A stretch of 64,000 bases of DNA from a virus: the IMG/VR virus record IMGVR_UViG_3300022602_000076, positions 1-64,000 of that record. One strand, given 5' to 3'. Positions 30,741 through 39,378 of the stretch are shown here, one piece after another. Positions within the stretch are counted from its first letter, which is position 1, and each line of letters starts with the position of its first letter. Position numbers and translations under genes: made by a program. The notes beneath the pieces were generated by a model. It saw nothing but the letters and a program-made list of their open reading frames with translations. It searched no databases and had not been told where the DNA came from.

Positions 30741-31414
30741 TAATCCCAGAGGTTTTGATAATACTTGCCAAACAATACAAAACCATTTTGAATGCGTTTT
30801 TGAACTTTTTCCATGCCTTCGTAGTCACATGTATAAGTGTGCTCAGGGCCATCTACTAGTTTGTACATGGTTGCTTTACCGTTTTCATCCCAGGCACAGG
30901 CCACACTTCGATGGTCGGCCACTCCTGAACTAAATGCATCCTGCCAAGAGTCATCTACTTTACATTCAAATGCAAAGATCATTTCCGCCAACACCCAGTC
31001 CCAACGCAGGAAGTGGTTGGCATCTGTGTCCCACTCGTTTTCTTTTGGTGGTGCTGATGTACTACGCAATTCTTCTGGTACATCCTCATCATCCACATAG
31101 GGAGCACCGTGTTTGCTGTCTTTCAATTGTCGCAACATGGGCAGTATGATATCGGCCAAGGTATGATCCATGCTCCAGGTATCGTAACGGTCAATTCGCA
31201 CATAATTGACTCGAGGATGTACAAAATCTAAGAATGTCTGCCAAGCAACGCAAAAGGGTGATAAACGGTCGACCCACTTATCGTATTTGTGCCCGGGTTT
31301 ATCTTCGTGATTGTAAAAAACGCTATCATCTTTCTCCCAAAAGCAAACTGCTTTTAAGATAGTGTAGGGGCTAACCCAATGATTTCTGTAACCTGATTTG
31401 TAAATTTTCATCAA
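30740..31414 (-). CDS. Conserved phage protein with WSMDxTLA...KHGAP...VDDEDVP signature (224 aa)
   Basis: TWSMDHTLADIILPMLRQLK, KHGAPYVDDEDVPEELRSTS, HFLRWDWVLAEMIFAFECK and RIQNGFVLFGKYYQNLWD form a pattern widely repeated among phages. No function is known to me. The order of blocks is complete, so the gene appears intact. Confidence 0.8.
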   Translation of the reverse strand: MMKIYKSGYRNHWVSPYTILKAVCFWEKDDSVFYNHEDKPGHKYDKWVDRLSPFCVAWQTFLDFVHPRVNYVRIDRYDTWSMDHTLADIILPMLRQLKDSKHGAPYVDDEDVPEELRSTSAPPKENEWDTDANHFLRWDWVLAEMIFAFECKVDDSWQDAFSSGVADHRSVACAWDENGKATMYKLVDGPEHTYTCDYEGMEKVQKRIQNGFVLFGKYYQNLWD

Positions 31415-31680
31415 TCACTCCATTTTAAAATAATCCAAAAATACTTGGGGTCATTTTCATCTATGTCAAACCAAAGTTGACGATCTCGTTTTTCTGCAGT
31501 GATTCCTTTGTGATTGAAAAAATCCACTGCAAAATCAATCAGTTTATCTCGGTGTTCGGGATTTGTTATCGTTTCTTTTAGAGAATTGGCAAGATTGGCC
31601 CTGGTATGAAATTCTTCCAAGTAGGTTTCTATAATATAGTTATTGAACCAACTTGGGCAGTCTTTGTAACTGAATTGCAT
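31411..31680 (-). CDS. Hypothetical protein (89 aa)
   Basis: WFNNYIIETYLEEFHTRANL and KLIDFAVDFFNHKGITAEKR. Its start overlaps the phosphoesterase stop. Not recognised. Confidence 0.65.
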   Translation of the reverse strand: MQFSYKDCPSWFNNYIIETYLEEFHTRANLANSLKETITNPEHRDKLIDFAVDFFNHKGITAEKRDRQLWFDIDENDPKYFWIILKWSD

Positions 31681-32489
31681 TATTGACCTCCTGGAAGATC
31701 AATATACATAAGCTGGAAGCGGTTGGCCCTTGCTTCATAGCCGTAATAGCCTCTTGGGTTGCACACAACTCTTGTAGTGCCAATTGTGTAGTCAAAGTCG
31801 TCATGCATGTGCCCATGGGTCCAAAGCACAATCTCAGGATAGTCTAAGATAAGTTCGCTGAGGTCGGATGCAAAACATCCGTTCATGATTGTGTCACGCT
31901 GGTATTGTTCGGCGATGCTTTGAAAACTTGGAGCATGATGTCCGACTACCACAACATTGTGAGCATGATTGTTGTTGACCCTACGAGTATCCAACACCAA
32001 CTTTATGTAGTTGACCATGTCGTTGTGCTCTTTTAAAGAGTGTATGGGCAAAAACTTCCAACTGTTGTGATCATTGGTATTTTTAACGCCGCGGTAATCA
32101 TTCATCATTGTTTCAGCAGCATGCAAGGTAACAGGATCACGCCTGTTGAAATCTGTCCATAATGTACCGCCGATGAATGTAAAGTTGCCAATCTGTAGTG
32201 TACTGCAATCTAATAAATGTATGTTGCGGATATTCAAAGAATTCAGCATATTCAAGATGAGTTCACCACTCTGGGCATAGTCGCCATTGTAGTGTTCATG
32301 GTTGCCCATGATATAAATGGTTTCTGGAAATTCCCAACTCACACGCTGAAAAAAGTCTTTGACCTCCGGTGTGAGCCTTTTTGCCACACAAATATCTCCG
32401 CCAAGGATCAACACATCTGCTGACTGATCATTTTTGAAGAAGATGTCACCAAATTCAAGATGTAGATCCGAGGTTACTGCTATTTTCAT
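31680..32489 (-). CDS. Metallophosphoesterase (calcineurin-like), 269 aa
   Basis: All metal-site motifs are visible: SDLHLEFGD, LGGDIC, IMGNHEHY, VVVGHHAP and WTHGHMHDDF. These are dimetal phosphoesterases acting on nucleotides or phosphoproteins; the substrate is unknown. It overlaps the upstream membrane-anchored gene by 35 nt and the downstream gene by 1 nt. Confidence 0.88.
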   Translation of the reverse strand: MKIAVTSDLHLEFGDIFFKNDQSADVLILGGDICVAKRLTPEVKDFFQRVSWEFPETIYIMGNHEHYNGDYAQSGELILNMLNSLNIRNIHLLDCSTLQIGNFTFIGGTLWTDFNRRDPVTLHAAETMMNDYRGVKNTNDHNSWKFLPIHSLKEHNDMVNYIKLVLDTRRVNNNHAHNVVVVGHHAPSFQSIAEQYQRDTIMNGCFASDLSELILDYPEIVLWTHGHMHDDFDYTIGTTRVVCNPRGYYGYEARANRFQLMYIDLPGGQ

Positions 32490-32814
32490 TTTTTATTTGA
32501 TTTAATTGTTCTGCTAGTGTCGTTAGCACTGACTCTTCGCCTGCAGACAAGTATGCGTCGGCACCAGGAAATCTTGCTCTAAACGAATCTCTAATTTCTT
32601 CAAGATTGCGTCCTTGACACAAAAACTGATTGGTTTCATTATTGTAGCAGTAATACATATCTTTGTCAACCTCTACCCGCATGCCAATTTCTTGTTTTTC
32701 GGTTTGCTCAGCTAACTCTGCTTCTCGTAGAGTTTTTCTTATTGTTTGAAAAACAAACATGCCAGAAAACAATATTCCAGCAACAAAACCAATGATCAAA
32801 TCAAAAAAATTCAT
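32455..32814 (-). CDS. Membrane-anchored small protein (119 aa)
   Basis: One N-terminal membrane helix (FDLIIGFVAGILFSGMFVFQ), then a coiled-coil-like charged part and a small domain YYCYNNETNQFLCQGRNLEE. AAGGAAC precedes the ATG. Function unknown. Confidence 0.7.
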   Translation of the reverse strand: MNFFDLIIGFVAGILFSGMFVFQTIRKTLREAELAEQTEKQEIGMRVEVDKDMYYCYNNETNQFLCQGRNLEEIRDSFRARFPGADAYLSAGEESVLTTLAEQLNQIKNENSSNLGSTS

Positions 32815-32892
32815 TTTGTTCCTTTGTTAAATTTTTCTTACCCATGTGCGGCTCCATGGATTATTGTGTATATAGTCCGTTATGTAGTGGCA

Positions 32893-33267
32893 TCATGTTC
32901 GGCACAGTTCCAATAAGGTGCAGTAATGTTGATAGGCTTTTTCCACAGCAGGATTGTTTAGTCTAACTACGCGATCCCGTTCATATCTAGCCATTAATTT
33001 CTTATCGGTTTCATGTTTATCTATTTCAGATTCTGCGTATTTGATATAATTGATAATAGTTTCTAATCTATCTTTAGGCATGAGTATGTCCACACAAGGC
33101 ACTTCTTCTGAGTGTGCTTGTTGATATAACATTTCGTCAGATATAGTGACATTCCAGGCGTTTATCTGCGGCAACGGCGGTCGTATTAGTCTACGCAATG
33201 TGCGATTGCTAAGTCTAACCTGCATTTCCATTTGATTGTAAAAGTGTTGATTAGGATCGCTCATCAT
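32893..33267 (-). CDS. Conserved phage protein (124 aa)
   Basis: Begins MMSDPNQHFYNQMEMQVRLS; DILMPKDRLETIINYIKYAE and RVVRLNNPAVEKAYQHYCTL mark a family common in phages: a Leu-rich helix followed by R.RxNPAVxxAYxxYQxLL. Function unknown. Confidence 0.7.
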   Translation of the reverse strand: MMSDPNQHFYNQMEMQVRLSNRTLRRLIRPPLPQINAWNVTISDEMLYQQAHSEEVPCVDILMPKDRLETIINYIKYAESEIDKHETDKKLMARYERDRVVRLNNPAVEKAYQHYCTLLELCRT

Positions 33268-33497
33268 TCAATTCCGAAATGTGCTCGAATATATTTGCTC
33301 ACATAAGAATCCATGTCTGCTCTTTCTACTTCATCAGCAATCGCACAACATTCTCTTACAATCAACTCGGCGAACTTTGCGTAATGCATTTCTAAATGTT
33401 CTGAATACATTACCACATGGTCTCGTTCTACCGTTTCAAGGTCATGTTTCACAAAAGCCCATGCTTCTTGTCTAATTTGTCGAATTCGTTCGTTCAT
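33264..33497 (-). CDS. Small paralogue of the FAELIVREC family (77 aa)
   Basis: MNERIRQIRQEAWAF, AKFAELIVRECCAIADEVER, RAHFGIE. Same three blocks as the genes at 33724, 33915 and 34448. Overlaps the downstream gene as ATGA. Family is widespread in phages, function unknown. Confidence 0.75.
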   Translation of the reverse strand: MNERIRQIRQEAWAFVKHDLETVERDHVVMYSEHLEMHYAKFAELIVRECCAIADEVERADMDSYVSKYIRAHFGIE

Positions 33498-33508
33498 TCT
33501 TTTAATCC

Positions 33509-33727
33509 TTACATATAATAAGGTTTGGGACTACGATACACTTCAACAGTATCTAACATATTCTTTGCTTGGGTTATAGCAAGTTCTTTTGCTCTTTCAT
33601 CAGGAAGATGCTCAGACACTTTATAACATTCCGCAAATTTCCAAAATAGAAAATTCTTATATTGTACATTATATTCTTTCAAGTGTGCGTCATACACAAC
33701 TCGTGTTTGTAAAAATAGGTTTTTCAT
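33509..33727 (-). CDS. Conserved small phage protein (72 aa)
   Basis: MKNLFLQTRVVYDAHLKEYN, FLFWKFAECYKV, KNMLDTVEVYRSP. The family (Q..VVYN...Y.V.YR...FWRF...AENMLDTVEVWR) is one I recall as common in phages. Function unknown. Confidence 0.75.
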   Translation of the reverse strand: MKNLFLQTRVVYDAHLKEYNVQYKNFLFWKFAECYKVSEHLPDERAKELAITQAKNMLDTVEVYRSPKPYYM

Positions 33728-33918
33728 TGTTCAACTCCGAAATGTTCTCTAATATCATCACCCATAGTCCCGCCACCATCTTTCCGTTCACGCAAGATGT
33801 TATCTACTCGGCCGGCACATTCCCGGATCAGCAACTCGGCCAACTGTTGAGCACGCTGAGCCAACTCCGGAGCCGCATAGCCTGCTGCCAACATCAATTT
33901 TCTTAGGTTTTCATTCAT
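33724..33918 (-). CDS. Small paralogue of the FAELIVREC family (64 aa)
   Basis: MNENLRKLMLAAGYAAPELA, RAQQLAELLIRECAGRVDNI, DIREHFGVEQ. Shortest member of the array, overlapping both neighbours as ATGA. Confidence 0.72.
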   Translation of the reverse strand: MNENLRKLMLAAGYAAPELAQRAQQLAELLIRECAGRVDNILRERKDGGGTMGDDIREHFGVEQ

Positions 33919-34169
33919 TCCGCAACTCCGAAATGTTTCTTTATATGAGTTACTGCTTCCAAAATACCATCATTGAATCCAAGTTTATTTCGTACAGCAA
34001 CATCGTCAGCAAGACCTGCTCCACGAGCACAATCAATACATTCCTGAACAATCAACTTGGCGAACTTTTCCTTTAGTATTGATAACTGAGAATGGGTCAG
34101 TGTAGTCCAAGTTTCTGGTATAGTTTGATCCATAGCCTGTCCAAACAGTTTATTGATTCGTTCGTTCAT
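33915..34169 (-). CDS. Small paralogue of the FAELIVREC family (84 aa)
   Basis: MNERINKLFGQAMDQTI, KFAKLIVQECIDCARGAGLA, HIKKHFGVAE. A member of the tandem array, overlapping both neighbours by 4 nt. Confidence 0.74.
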   Translation of the reverse strand: MNERINKLFGQAMDQTIPETWTTLTHSQLSILKEKFAKLIVQECIDCARGAGLADDVAVRNKLGFNDGILEAVTHIKKHFGVAE

Positions 34170-34282
34170 CTTCCATCCTTAGCATCATTGTATCCGATTA
34201 AATAACCCATCACTAACGCAAACATCATACCCGCAATGGCAATGGCTGTGCCAATCATTGGTCCCAAATTAAATTCATTCAT
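34166..34282 (-). CDS. Small membrane protein (38 aa)
   Basis: Starts MNEFNLGPMIGTAIAIAGMM at 34282 behind AAGGA, one membrane helix, end GYNDAKDGR. Longer in-frame readings run into the gene at 34275-34451. Function unknown. Confidence 0.6.
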   Translation of the reverse strand: MNEFNLGPMIGTAIAIAGMMFALVMGYLIGYNDAKDGR

Positions 34283-34451
34283 GCCGGTCCTTTTCCCAAG
34301 GGGTAAATTCGTATCTGTAAACGGGTAACAGGCCAAACAACCATGTACCAACCTTTACTTGTTTTAATTCTCTATGCTCAACTTCGGGCCGGTATTGGTC
34401 TGGGGTATTTCTAATTCTCGTGAAGTCATCTTGGAAATTTGTTAGGTTCAT
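34275..34451 (-). CDS. Small protein (58 aa)
   Basis: Reads MNLTNFQDDFTRIRNTPDQY, then RPEVEHRELKQVKVGTWLFG and an aromatic end (VYRYEFTPWEK). It overlaps the gene above as ATGA and the gene below by 8 nt, so it is part of the coupled run. Not recognised. Confidence 0.65.
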   Translation of the reverse strand: MNLTNFQDDFTRIRNTPDQYRPEVEHRELKQVKVGTWLFGLLPVYRYEFTPWEKDRHE

Positions 34452-34696
34452 TCTTCAACTCCGAAATGTTCTCTAATTCCACTAATCATCTTTTCACAAG
34501 CACGGTCATACCCAATAACATAATGTGTATCAGTTGCTGGTTCCCCTCTAACCTCAAAGGCAATGTCTAAACAGTCTCTCACAATCAACTCGGCAAACTT
34601 TTGATTGTAAGCTTCAATCCATTCATTCACAGTGAGTCTCCCGACAGGAATGTTGAGTTTTGCTTGATTAGCAAGTTCTTGAATTTTATTGCTCAT
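34448..34696 (-). CDS. Small paralogue of the FAELIVREC family (82 aa)
   Basis: MSNKIQELANQAKLNIPVGR, KFAELIVRDCLDIAFEVRGE, ISGIREHFGVEE. First member of the tandem array. Coupled to neighbours on both sides. Confidence 0.75.
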   Translation of the reverse strand: MSNKIQELANQAKLNIPVGRLTVNEWIEAYNQKFAELIVRDCLDIAFEVRGEPATDTHYVIGYDRACEKMISGIREHFGVEE

Positions 34697-34857
34697 ATTG
34701 TATTTTCCAACAAACGATTGACATACAACAGTACTTCAGCTAGATTCCAGGAAAATATTAAGCCATCAAAAATATAAGTCCAACGACGCCCTGTGTAATC
34801 CCAGGTCACTAACCAGTACCAAGTCAACAAAAATGCAACGACATTTAGATAGATCAT
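34693..34857 (-). CDS. Small membrane protein (54 aa)
   Basis: Reads MIYLNVVAFLLTWYWLVTWD, then YTGRRWTYIFDGLIFSWNLA; one or two hydrophobic helices. ATGA overlaps both the upstream stop (34854) and the next start (34696). Function unknown. Confidence 0.65.
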   Translation of the reverse strand: MIYLNVVAFLLTWYWLVTWDYTGRRWTYIFDGLIFSWNLAEVLLYVNRLLENTI

Positions 34858-35315
34858 TGTGATGCTTTCACTGCTCGTTGTGACAAATAAGCTTCGTTTT
34901 CAACCCAACCTTTGGTGGTTAAAAATCCCCACTCGCGTTGTTTTGGACCTGGCATAAACAAGGTCCAAGTTTCCACATCAGGGTCTAATTCTATACGATG
35001 ATAACCAGTAGCAGGAGAATACCTAAAATGACCAGGCCCTCGCCAATGCCCAACTTCTCCACACTTTCTTCCTGTTTCATCGAACTGAGGAATCCACTCA
35101 TAATAACCACCTTTTAAAATCAGTGTGCAGTAGGGCCAAGGATGGTCATGCACATCATCTGGGTCGCCCTTGAGGAACCTGTGCAAAAACACATTGAACG
35201 GAAATCGTTCGCGATCTTTTAAGAATAGATAGTAGCGTTCCAGATAGGGTTCATTATTTACCCTGTCCATTATAACCCTATATCTGCCCAGTTTGGTAAA
35301 GAGATTTTTTATCAT
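34854..35315 (-). CDS. Cupin-like protein (153 aa)
   Basis: DPDDVHDHPWPYCTLILKGG and GPGHFRYSPATGYHRIELDP form a cupin-type double motif (HDH...E...and a distal His). The end GPKQREWGFLTTKGWVENEA is typical of cupin-like phage proteins. Enzyme activity is unknown. First gene of the long 35.3-29.4 kb operon; its mRNA should be leaderless. Confidence 0.68.
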   Translation of the reverse strand: MIKNLFTKLGRYRVIMDRVNNEPYLERYYLFLKDRERFPFNVFLHRFLKGDPDDVHDHPWPYCTLILKGGYYEWIPQFDETGRKCGEVGHWRGPGHFRYSPATGYHRIELDPDVETWTLFMPGPKQREWGFLTTKGWVENEAYLSQRAVKASQ

Positions 35316-35321
35316 GTGTTT

Positions 35322-35350
35322 ATTATAGCAAATCCAGGATTTTTGGTCAA
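35322..35350 (-). promoter_or_regulatory. Sigma70 promoter, leaderless start
   Basis: TTGACC (35345-35350), 17-bp spacer, extended -10 TGCTATAAT (TATAAT at 35322-35327), ATG after 6 nt at 35315. Likely drives about eighteen coupled genes. Confidence 0.8.
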
Positions 35351-35351
35351 G

Positions 35352-35379
35352 AAAAAACCCTACAAACTGTAGGGTTTTT
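35352..35379. terminator. Bidirectional terminator
   Basis: Stem AAAAACCCTACA/TGTAGGGTTTTT with a short AAC loop, just after the stop of the HTH gene (35405) and directly before the promoter at 35322-35350. Confidence 0.87.
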
Positions 35380-35404
35380 GCAACATCTTAGTCTAAGCTA
35401 AGAA

Positions 35405-35677
35405 TTATACCAATCCCATGGCCAAGGCCTTGTAACCAGCAGCTACAACCTTGCGGCTTGGCTTGCCAATTGCGTACTCAGTGACATGAACGCCATTACC
35501 GGCCTTACGGCTGTTTGCGTAAACTGCAAAACCAGCTGAACGGATTCTGCTGGCTTCGGCACTGATGTTCTTGATACCAAAACGCTTCTCAGCCTGAGCT
35601 GGAGTGATCTTTTCACCATTGTGCAAGGCATTGAACAATTTGTAGGTTTTTGTTTTTGGGCTAAAACGAGTAATCAT
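35405..35677 (-). CDS. Winged-helix / HTH protein (90 aa)
   Basis: Segment YKLFNALHNGEKITPAQAEK with FGIKNISAEASRIRSAGFAV is a helix-turn-helix with wing pattern seen in phage DNA-binding proteins; the C terminus is basic. It could regulate transcription. AAGGAAA precedes the ATG. It lies divergent from the plus-strand late fibre operon. Confidence 0.7.
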   Translation of the reverse strand: MITRFSPKTKTYKLFNALHNGEKITPAQAEKRFGIKNISAEASRIRSAGFAVYANSRKAGNGVHVTEYAIGKPSRKVVAAGYKALAMGLV

Positions 35678-35734
35678 AATTTAAGTTTCCTTTTCTAAAG
35701 TTTAAAAATAACTGTTTACTAACAGTATGACTCT

Positions 35735-35764
35735 AGTTTAACACGAGTGTAACACAGAACGCAA
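35735..35764 (-). promoter_or_regulatory. Possible weak sigma70 promoter of the HTH gene
   Basis: TTGCGT (35759-35764), 18-bp spacer, TAAACT (35735-35740). A CTGTT/AACAG inverted repeat at 35712-35725 lies in the leader. Confidence 0.4.
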
Positions 35765-35788
35765 CAGTTTTAGAACACAGTTTAACCA

Positions 35789-35794
35789 TAAATA
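35789..35794 (+). promoter_or_regulatory. Late-promoter-like box (C)ATAAATA
   Basis: ATAAATA is a close match to the T4 late promoter core; 25 nt before the ATG at 35820, followed by CAAGGA. Head of the 13-kb plus-strand structural operon. Confidence 0.6.
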
Positions 35795-35819
35795 ACATAA
35801 AAGGCTAACAAGGATCCCA

Positions 35820-38800
35820 ATGGCAATAACCTATTTTACTACAACCGCGGTACAGACCTACGCTGCCAACAATGCGGTGACCTTAACTAATCTTTCAAAC
35901 ATATTTCCAGGAATGTCCATAGTATTTTCTGGAAATGTTTTTGGAAACATCGCCAGCAACACTCAATATTATGTGAGCAATGTGGTTAGTCAATCCAGTA
36001 TCACTATCAGTAATAGCGTCGGCGGATTCAACACTATTTTAGCAAACGGCACAGGCAATCTAACAGCTACTTTGAGCACTGGCGGACAAGCTCAGATCAA
36101 CACAGGTGCAATACCCAATGACGGCACCGGCGATCCTTTGCGAACTGCCTTCACAGAAACCAACCTAAATTTTGACCAAATCTATGCTGCTGGTCCAGTT
36201 GGTTCCAATGTTCAAATCACAAACAACACAATTTTAACCACAAATACCAATGGTAATTTGATTCTAAGTCCCAATGGCATTGGCAATGTTATTTCCAATG
36301 CACATGTTATTCCTGATCAATCTCGTATTAGAAACCTAGGAGCACCCAACCTACTGTGGCTGGGTGTCTATGCTCAAACTGCCAACATCGCAAGCAATGT
36401 AGCTATCGGCGGTGACATGCTGATTTCCGGCAATTTACAAGTTAATGGCAATTTGACCTACATTGATTCCAATGTGGTTGAAATCAAAGATAAAAATATC
36501 ACTTTGGCATATGGATCACCCAACGCACAGGTTGCTGATGGTGGTGGTATCACCATTGCTGGTGCCAACGCAGAAATGTACTACAACTATGCTGGCAACA
36601 ATTGGACATTTAACCTGCCAATTGCCACTGCCAACATTGTTTTCCCAGACGGCAGTGTACTAGATACTGCCAACACTGTGCACATTGGCAATACAGCCCT
36701 GAACAAAGGCGATGGCAATCTATGGTGGAACAGCAATGATGGCCGCGGCTATGTAAAATACAACAATCAATGGCTGGAGTTCAGCCCACCTGTTATCCCC
36801 AATCCTGCCGTCTATCTCGGCAACTTGACCATAGATGGTGATAATAATAGCACATTATATTTCCCACCAGATGGCAACATTGTGTTTGGTGATGGTACTA
36901 TTCAAGACACTGCATTTACTGGCTCGGCCAATGTGGACTTTACAAACATTGCCAGCAATATTATTCCAGCAACCAACAATACCTACAGTTTGGGCAATGC
37001 TACCAATCAATGGGCCAGTGTTTATGTTGGTGCCAATACTCTATATCTCAACAATGTGCCAGTGGGTGTCACAGGCAACACTCTAACAGTAAACGGAGCC
37101 AATGTGGTCACTGCAGCCAACGGCACTGTGACTGGAAACAATATCAGTGTAACAGGCAATGTCACTGCCAATGCAATTACACTAAAGAACACGGATGATT
37201 TTGCTCAGATTGTGTTCAGCAATGATGGTGGTTCTACCAACAACGGTCAGATCAAAGTGGATGGTGGCACTAACATGGTTGTCAGTGCCAACAACAATTT
37301 TTATGTCAAGCGAGTTGGTCAAGACAGAATAGCCATAACTGATACCACCGCTGATTTCATGGCCGCAACCAATGTGCGTATACAAAGTAACAAAACTGGT
37401 AACACCAATACTTGGACATTTGATAGTTCAGGTAATTTATCTTTACCAGGAGCAGTTAATTATCAAGTTTCAGGCTTAGGCAATAGCGGACATTTTGACA
37501 TCAACAGTTGGTATCCTGTAAACATCAGTACAGGTGATAGCGTCGACGAGGCTATATCAACTTGGAATTTTGGTTACAACGGCACATTAACCTTGCCTGG
37601 CAATATTGTGATGGGTGGCGGCAACTCTATAGTACTAGATTCCAGCACCGGCAATGCTTATATTGCTCAAACCATGGGCTTGCAAATTGCAGGTGAAGGT
37701 GGAATAAGCCTTATAGTCAACGACGGCGAAGGTGATTTCAACACTGTTGGGATTGATGTCTACGGCAATATCCAAACTCCTGGCAGTATCACTGCCACTA
37801 GTATTTCTGCCAGTGGTAATGTAACTGGTGGCAATGTGCTGGCTGGTGGATTGTATACCACTGCCATATCAGCCACGGCCATGGTCTATGTTGACAGCAC
37901 TGGCAAACTCACTGGCGATGCTGCTGGATTATCCACTGATGGCAACGGTAACTTGTCTGCTTACGGCACTGTGACAGCCGCAGGACTGAATACATCATTG
38001 TTGAATCTTGGCAACACTGTGGCCGGCCCTGCAGCTGGTGGTGCCAGCGACAAGATAACCATTTATGACTTTTATAATCCTTCACAATTCAACTATGCCA
38101 TTGGTGCAGAGTCCAGTAATCTGTGGTTTGGAGTGGATCAAGTAGAATCTGGTGTGGGATTCAACTTCTATGGTGGCAATACCTTGGCAGCTCGCATTGA
38201 TTCAACTGGTAATGTGACTGGCACAAACTTTGTGGGTAATGTGATTGGCAGCAACGGTAATTCTGTTGGTATAAACAGTTTTTATGCCAACGGATCTTCT
38301 GCAGTTAGTTTTGCTATTGGAGCCAATGGCAATGTAAATATCCAAACTTACCAGGGTGCTGGATTAGCGGGTGTATGGACATTTGACAACACAGGTAATT
38401 TGAACTTGCCAGCCAATGGTGACATCAACATGACCAGCGCCAGTTCTTTATTGAATGTTGGTGGAACTATAACCAGTTACGGCAATACCAATAGCACAGC
38501 ATTTGCGGTGGTGGGCAACGGAGCAGCCAGTAATGTTGCACTGGGATTCTTCCCCACAGGCAATACACCAGCTGAAATGGCTATTCGTGACTACTCAACT
38601 GCCAATAGCACAATGTATTTTGATACTACCATTGGCAGTGCCAATACCGGAGGATCATTCCAATTCCGTGGTAGTAGTTCATATACTCCTTATGCTAACA
38701 TCTCCCAATACGGTGTTCAAACACCAACTACACCGGCCTTCCGTGTGTATGGAAATGGCGTAACCGGTGGATTGAACATCACAACCAACGGCACTGGTAT

Positions 38801-39143
38801 CTTGAACGGCAACAACTGGGCAGTAGACTACAATCAAGGCGGGTACTTGAATAGCACCACAGGAGTGTTTACTGCTCCTATTGCTGGTTTATATCAAGTT
38901 AACCTTGTGGCTCGTGTGGCCAATAATCTTGCACCGCAGGCCCAGGCGGTTGTTATAAAGAACAACGCCACTACTCCGGTGAATCAAGCCATGTGGGAGG
39001 TGGCCGCAAACTGCACCACCAATCACTTTGGTGTAAGCACCACATCAAAACTAGCAGTAGGTGATACGCTTACACTCAAAGTTGCCTTGGGGAATGTTAC
39101 TTTCGATGCCAACGACAACTGGTCGGTAGCGTTCTTGGGTTAA
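35820..39143 (+). CDS. Very long tail-fibre protein with C1q-like C terminus (1107 aa)
   Basis: Residues about 95-125 carry IPNDGTGDPLRTAFTETNLN, the T4-type fibre attachment block, followed by QSRIRNLGAPNLLW and long beta-repeat shaft with NWTF, VWTFDSSGNLSLP motifs. The end (TGVFTAPIAGLYQVNLVARV) fits a C1q/TNF-like trimeric head. Likely a receptor-binding appendage. CAAGGA precedes the ATG. Confidence 0.87.
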   Translation: MAITYFTTTAVQTYAANNAVTLTNLSNIFPGMSIVFSGNVFGNIASNTQYYVSNVVSQSSITISNSVGGFNTILANGTGNLTATLSTGGQAQINTGAIPNDGTGDPLRTAFTETNLNFDQIYAAGPVGSNVQITNNTILTTNTNGNLILSPNGIGNVISNAHVIPDQSRIRNLGAPNLLWLGVYAQTANIASNVAIGGDMLISGNLQVNGNLTYIDSNVVEIKDKNITLAYGSPNAQVADGGGITIAGANAEMYYNYAGNNWTFNLPIATANIVFPDGSVLDTANTVHIGNTALNKGDGNLWWNSNDGRGYVKYNNQWLEFSPPVIPNPAVYLGNLTIDGDNNSTLYFPPDGNIVFGDGTIQDTAFTGSANVDFTNIASNIIPATNNTYSLGNATNQWASVYVGANTLYLNNVPVGVTGNTLTVNGANVVTAANGTVTGNNISVTGNVTANAITLKNTDDFAQIVFSNDGGSTNNGQIKVDGGTNMVVSANNNFYVKRVGQDRIAITDTTADFMAATNVRIQSNKTGNTNTWTFDSSGNLSLPGAVNYQVSGLGNSGHFDINSWYPVNISTGDSVDEAISTWNFGYNGTLTLPGNIVMGGGNSIVLDSSTGNAYIAQTMGLQIAGEGGISLIVNDGEGDFNTVGIDVYGNIQTPGSITATSISASGNVTGGNVLAGGLYTTAISATAMVYVDSTGKLTGDAAGLSTDGNGNLSAYGTVTAAGLNTSLLNLGNTVAGPAAGGASDKITIYDFYNPSQFNYAIGAESSNLWFGVDQVESGVGFNFYGGNTLAARIDSTGNVTGTNFVGNVIGSNGNSVGINSFYANGSSAVSFAIGANGNVNIQTYQGAGLAGVWTFDNTGNLNLPANGDINMTSASSLLNVGGTITSYGNTNSTAFAVVGNGAASNVALGFFPTGNTPAEMAIRDYSTANSTMYFDTTIGSANTGGSFQFRGSSSYTPYANISQYGVQTPTTPAFRVYGNGVTGGLNITTNGTGILNGNNWAVDYNQGGYLNSTTGVFTAPIAGLYQVNLVARVANNLAPQAQAVVIKNNATTPVNQAMWEVAANCTTNHFGVSTTSKLAVGDTLTLKVALGNVTFDANDNWSVAFLG

Positions 39144-39151
39144 CTTTACGG

Positions 39152-39157
39152 TAAATA
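39152..39157 (+). promoter_or_regulatory. Late-promoter-like box TAAATA
   Basis: GGTAAATA, 20 nt before the ATG at 39178, with ACAGGA between. Confidence 0.5.
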
Positions 39158-39177
39158 TAACAACAGGACATGAACAA

Positions 39178-39378
39178 ATGATTTTGATGCCAACAAATCC
39201 AACAGTAGGACAACAGTATGTTGCTCAAAATACTGTGACTTACGAATGGACTGGTGATCGTTGGAGCGCAGCGATACCATTGCAGAATGGAACGGCAGTG
39301 TTTGCCGTCAACAACGGTGGGCCTGATTTTGTTTACGACCCATATTTAGACACAATAATCGACGGAGGCTCAGCCTAA
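39178..39378 (+). CDS. Small virion-type protein (66 aa)
   Basis: MPTNPTVGQQYVAQNTVTYE, WTGDRWSAAIPLQNG, ending in DTIIDGGSA. The VGQQYxxxxTxYxWTGDRW pattern is common in fibre-associated proteins of aquatic phages. It ends TAAATG with the next gene, so co-translation is likely. Confidence 0.75.
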   Translation: MILMPTNPTVGQQYVAQNTVTYEWTGDRWSAAIPLQNGTAVFAVNNGGPDFVYDPYLDTIIDGGSA

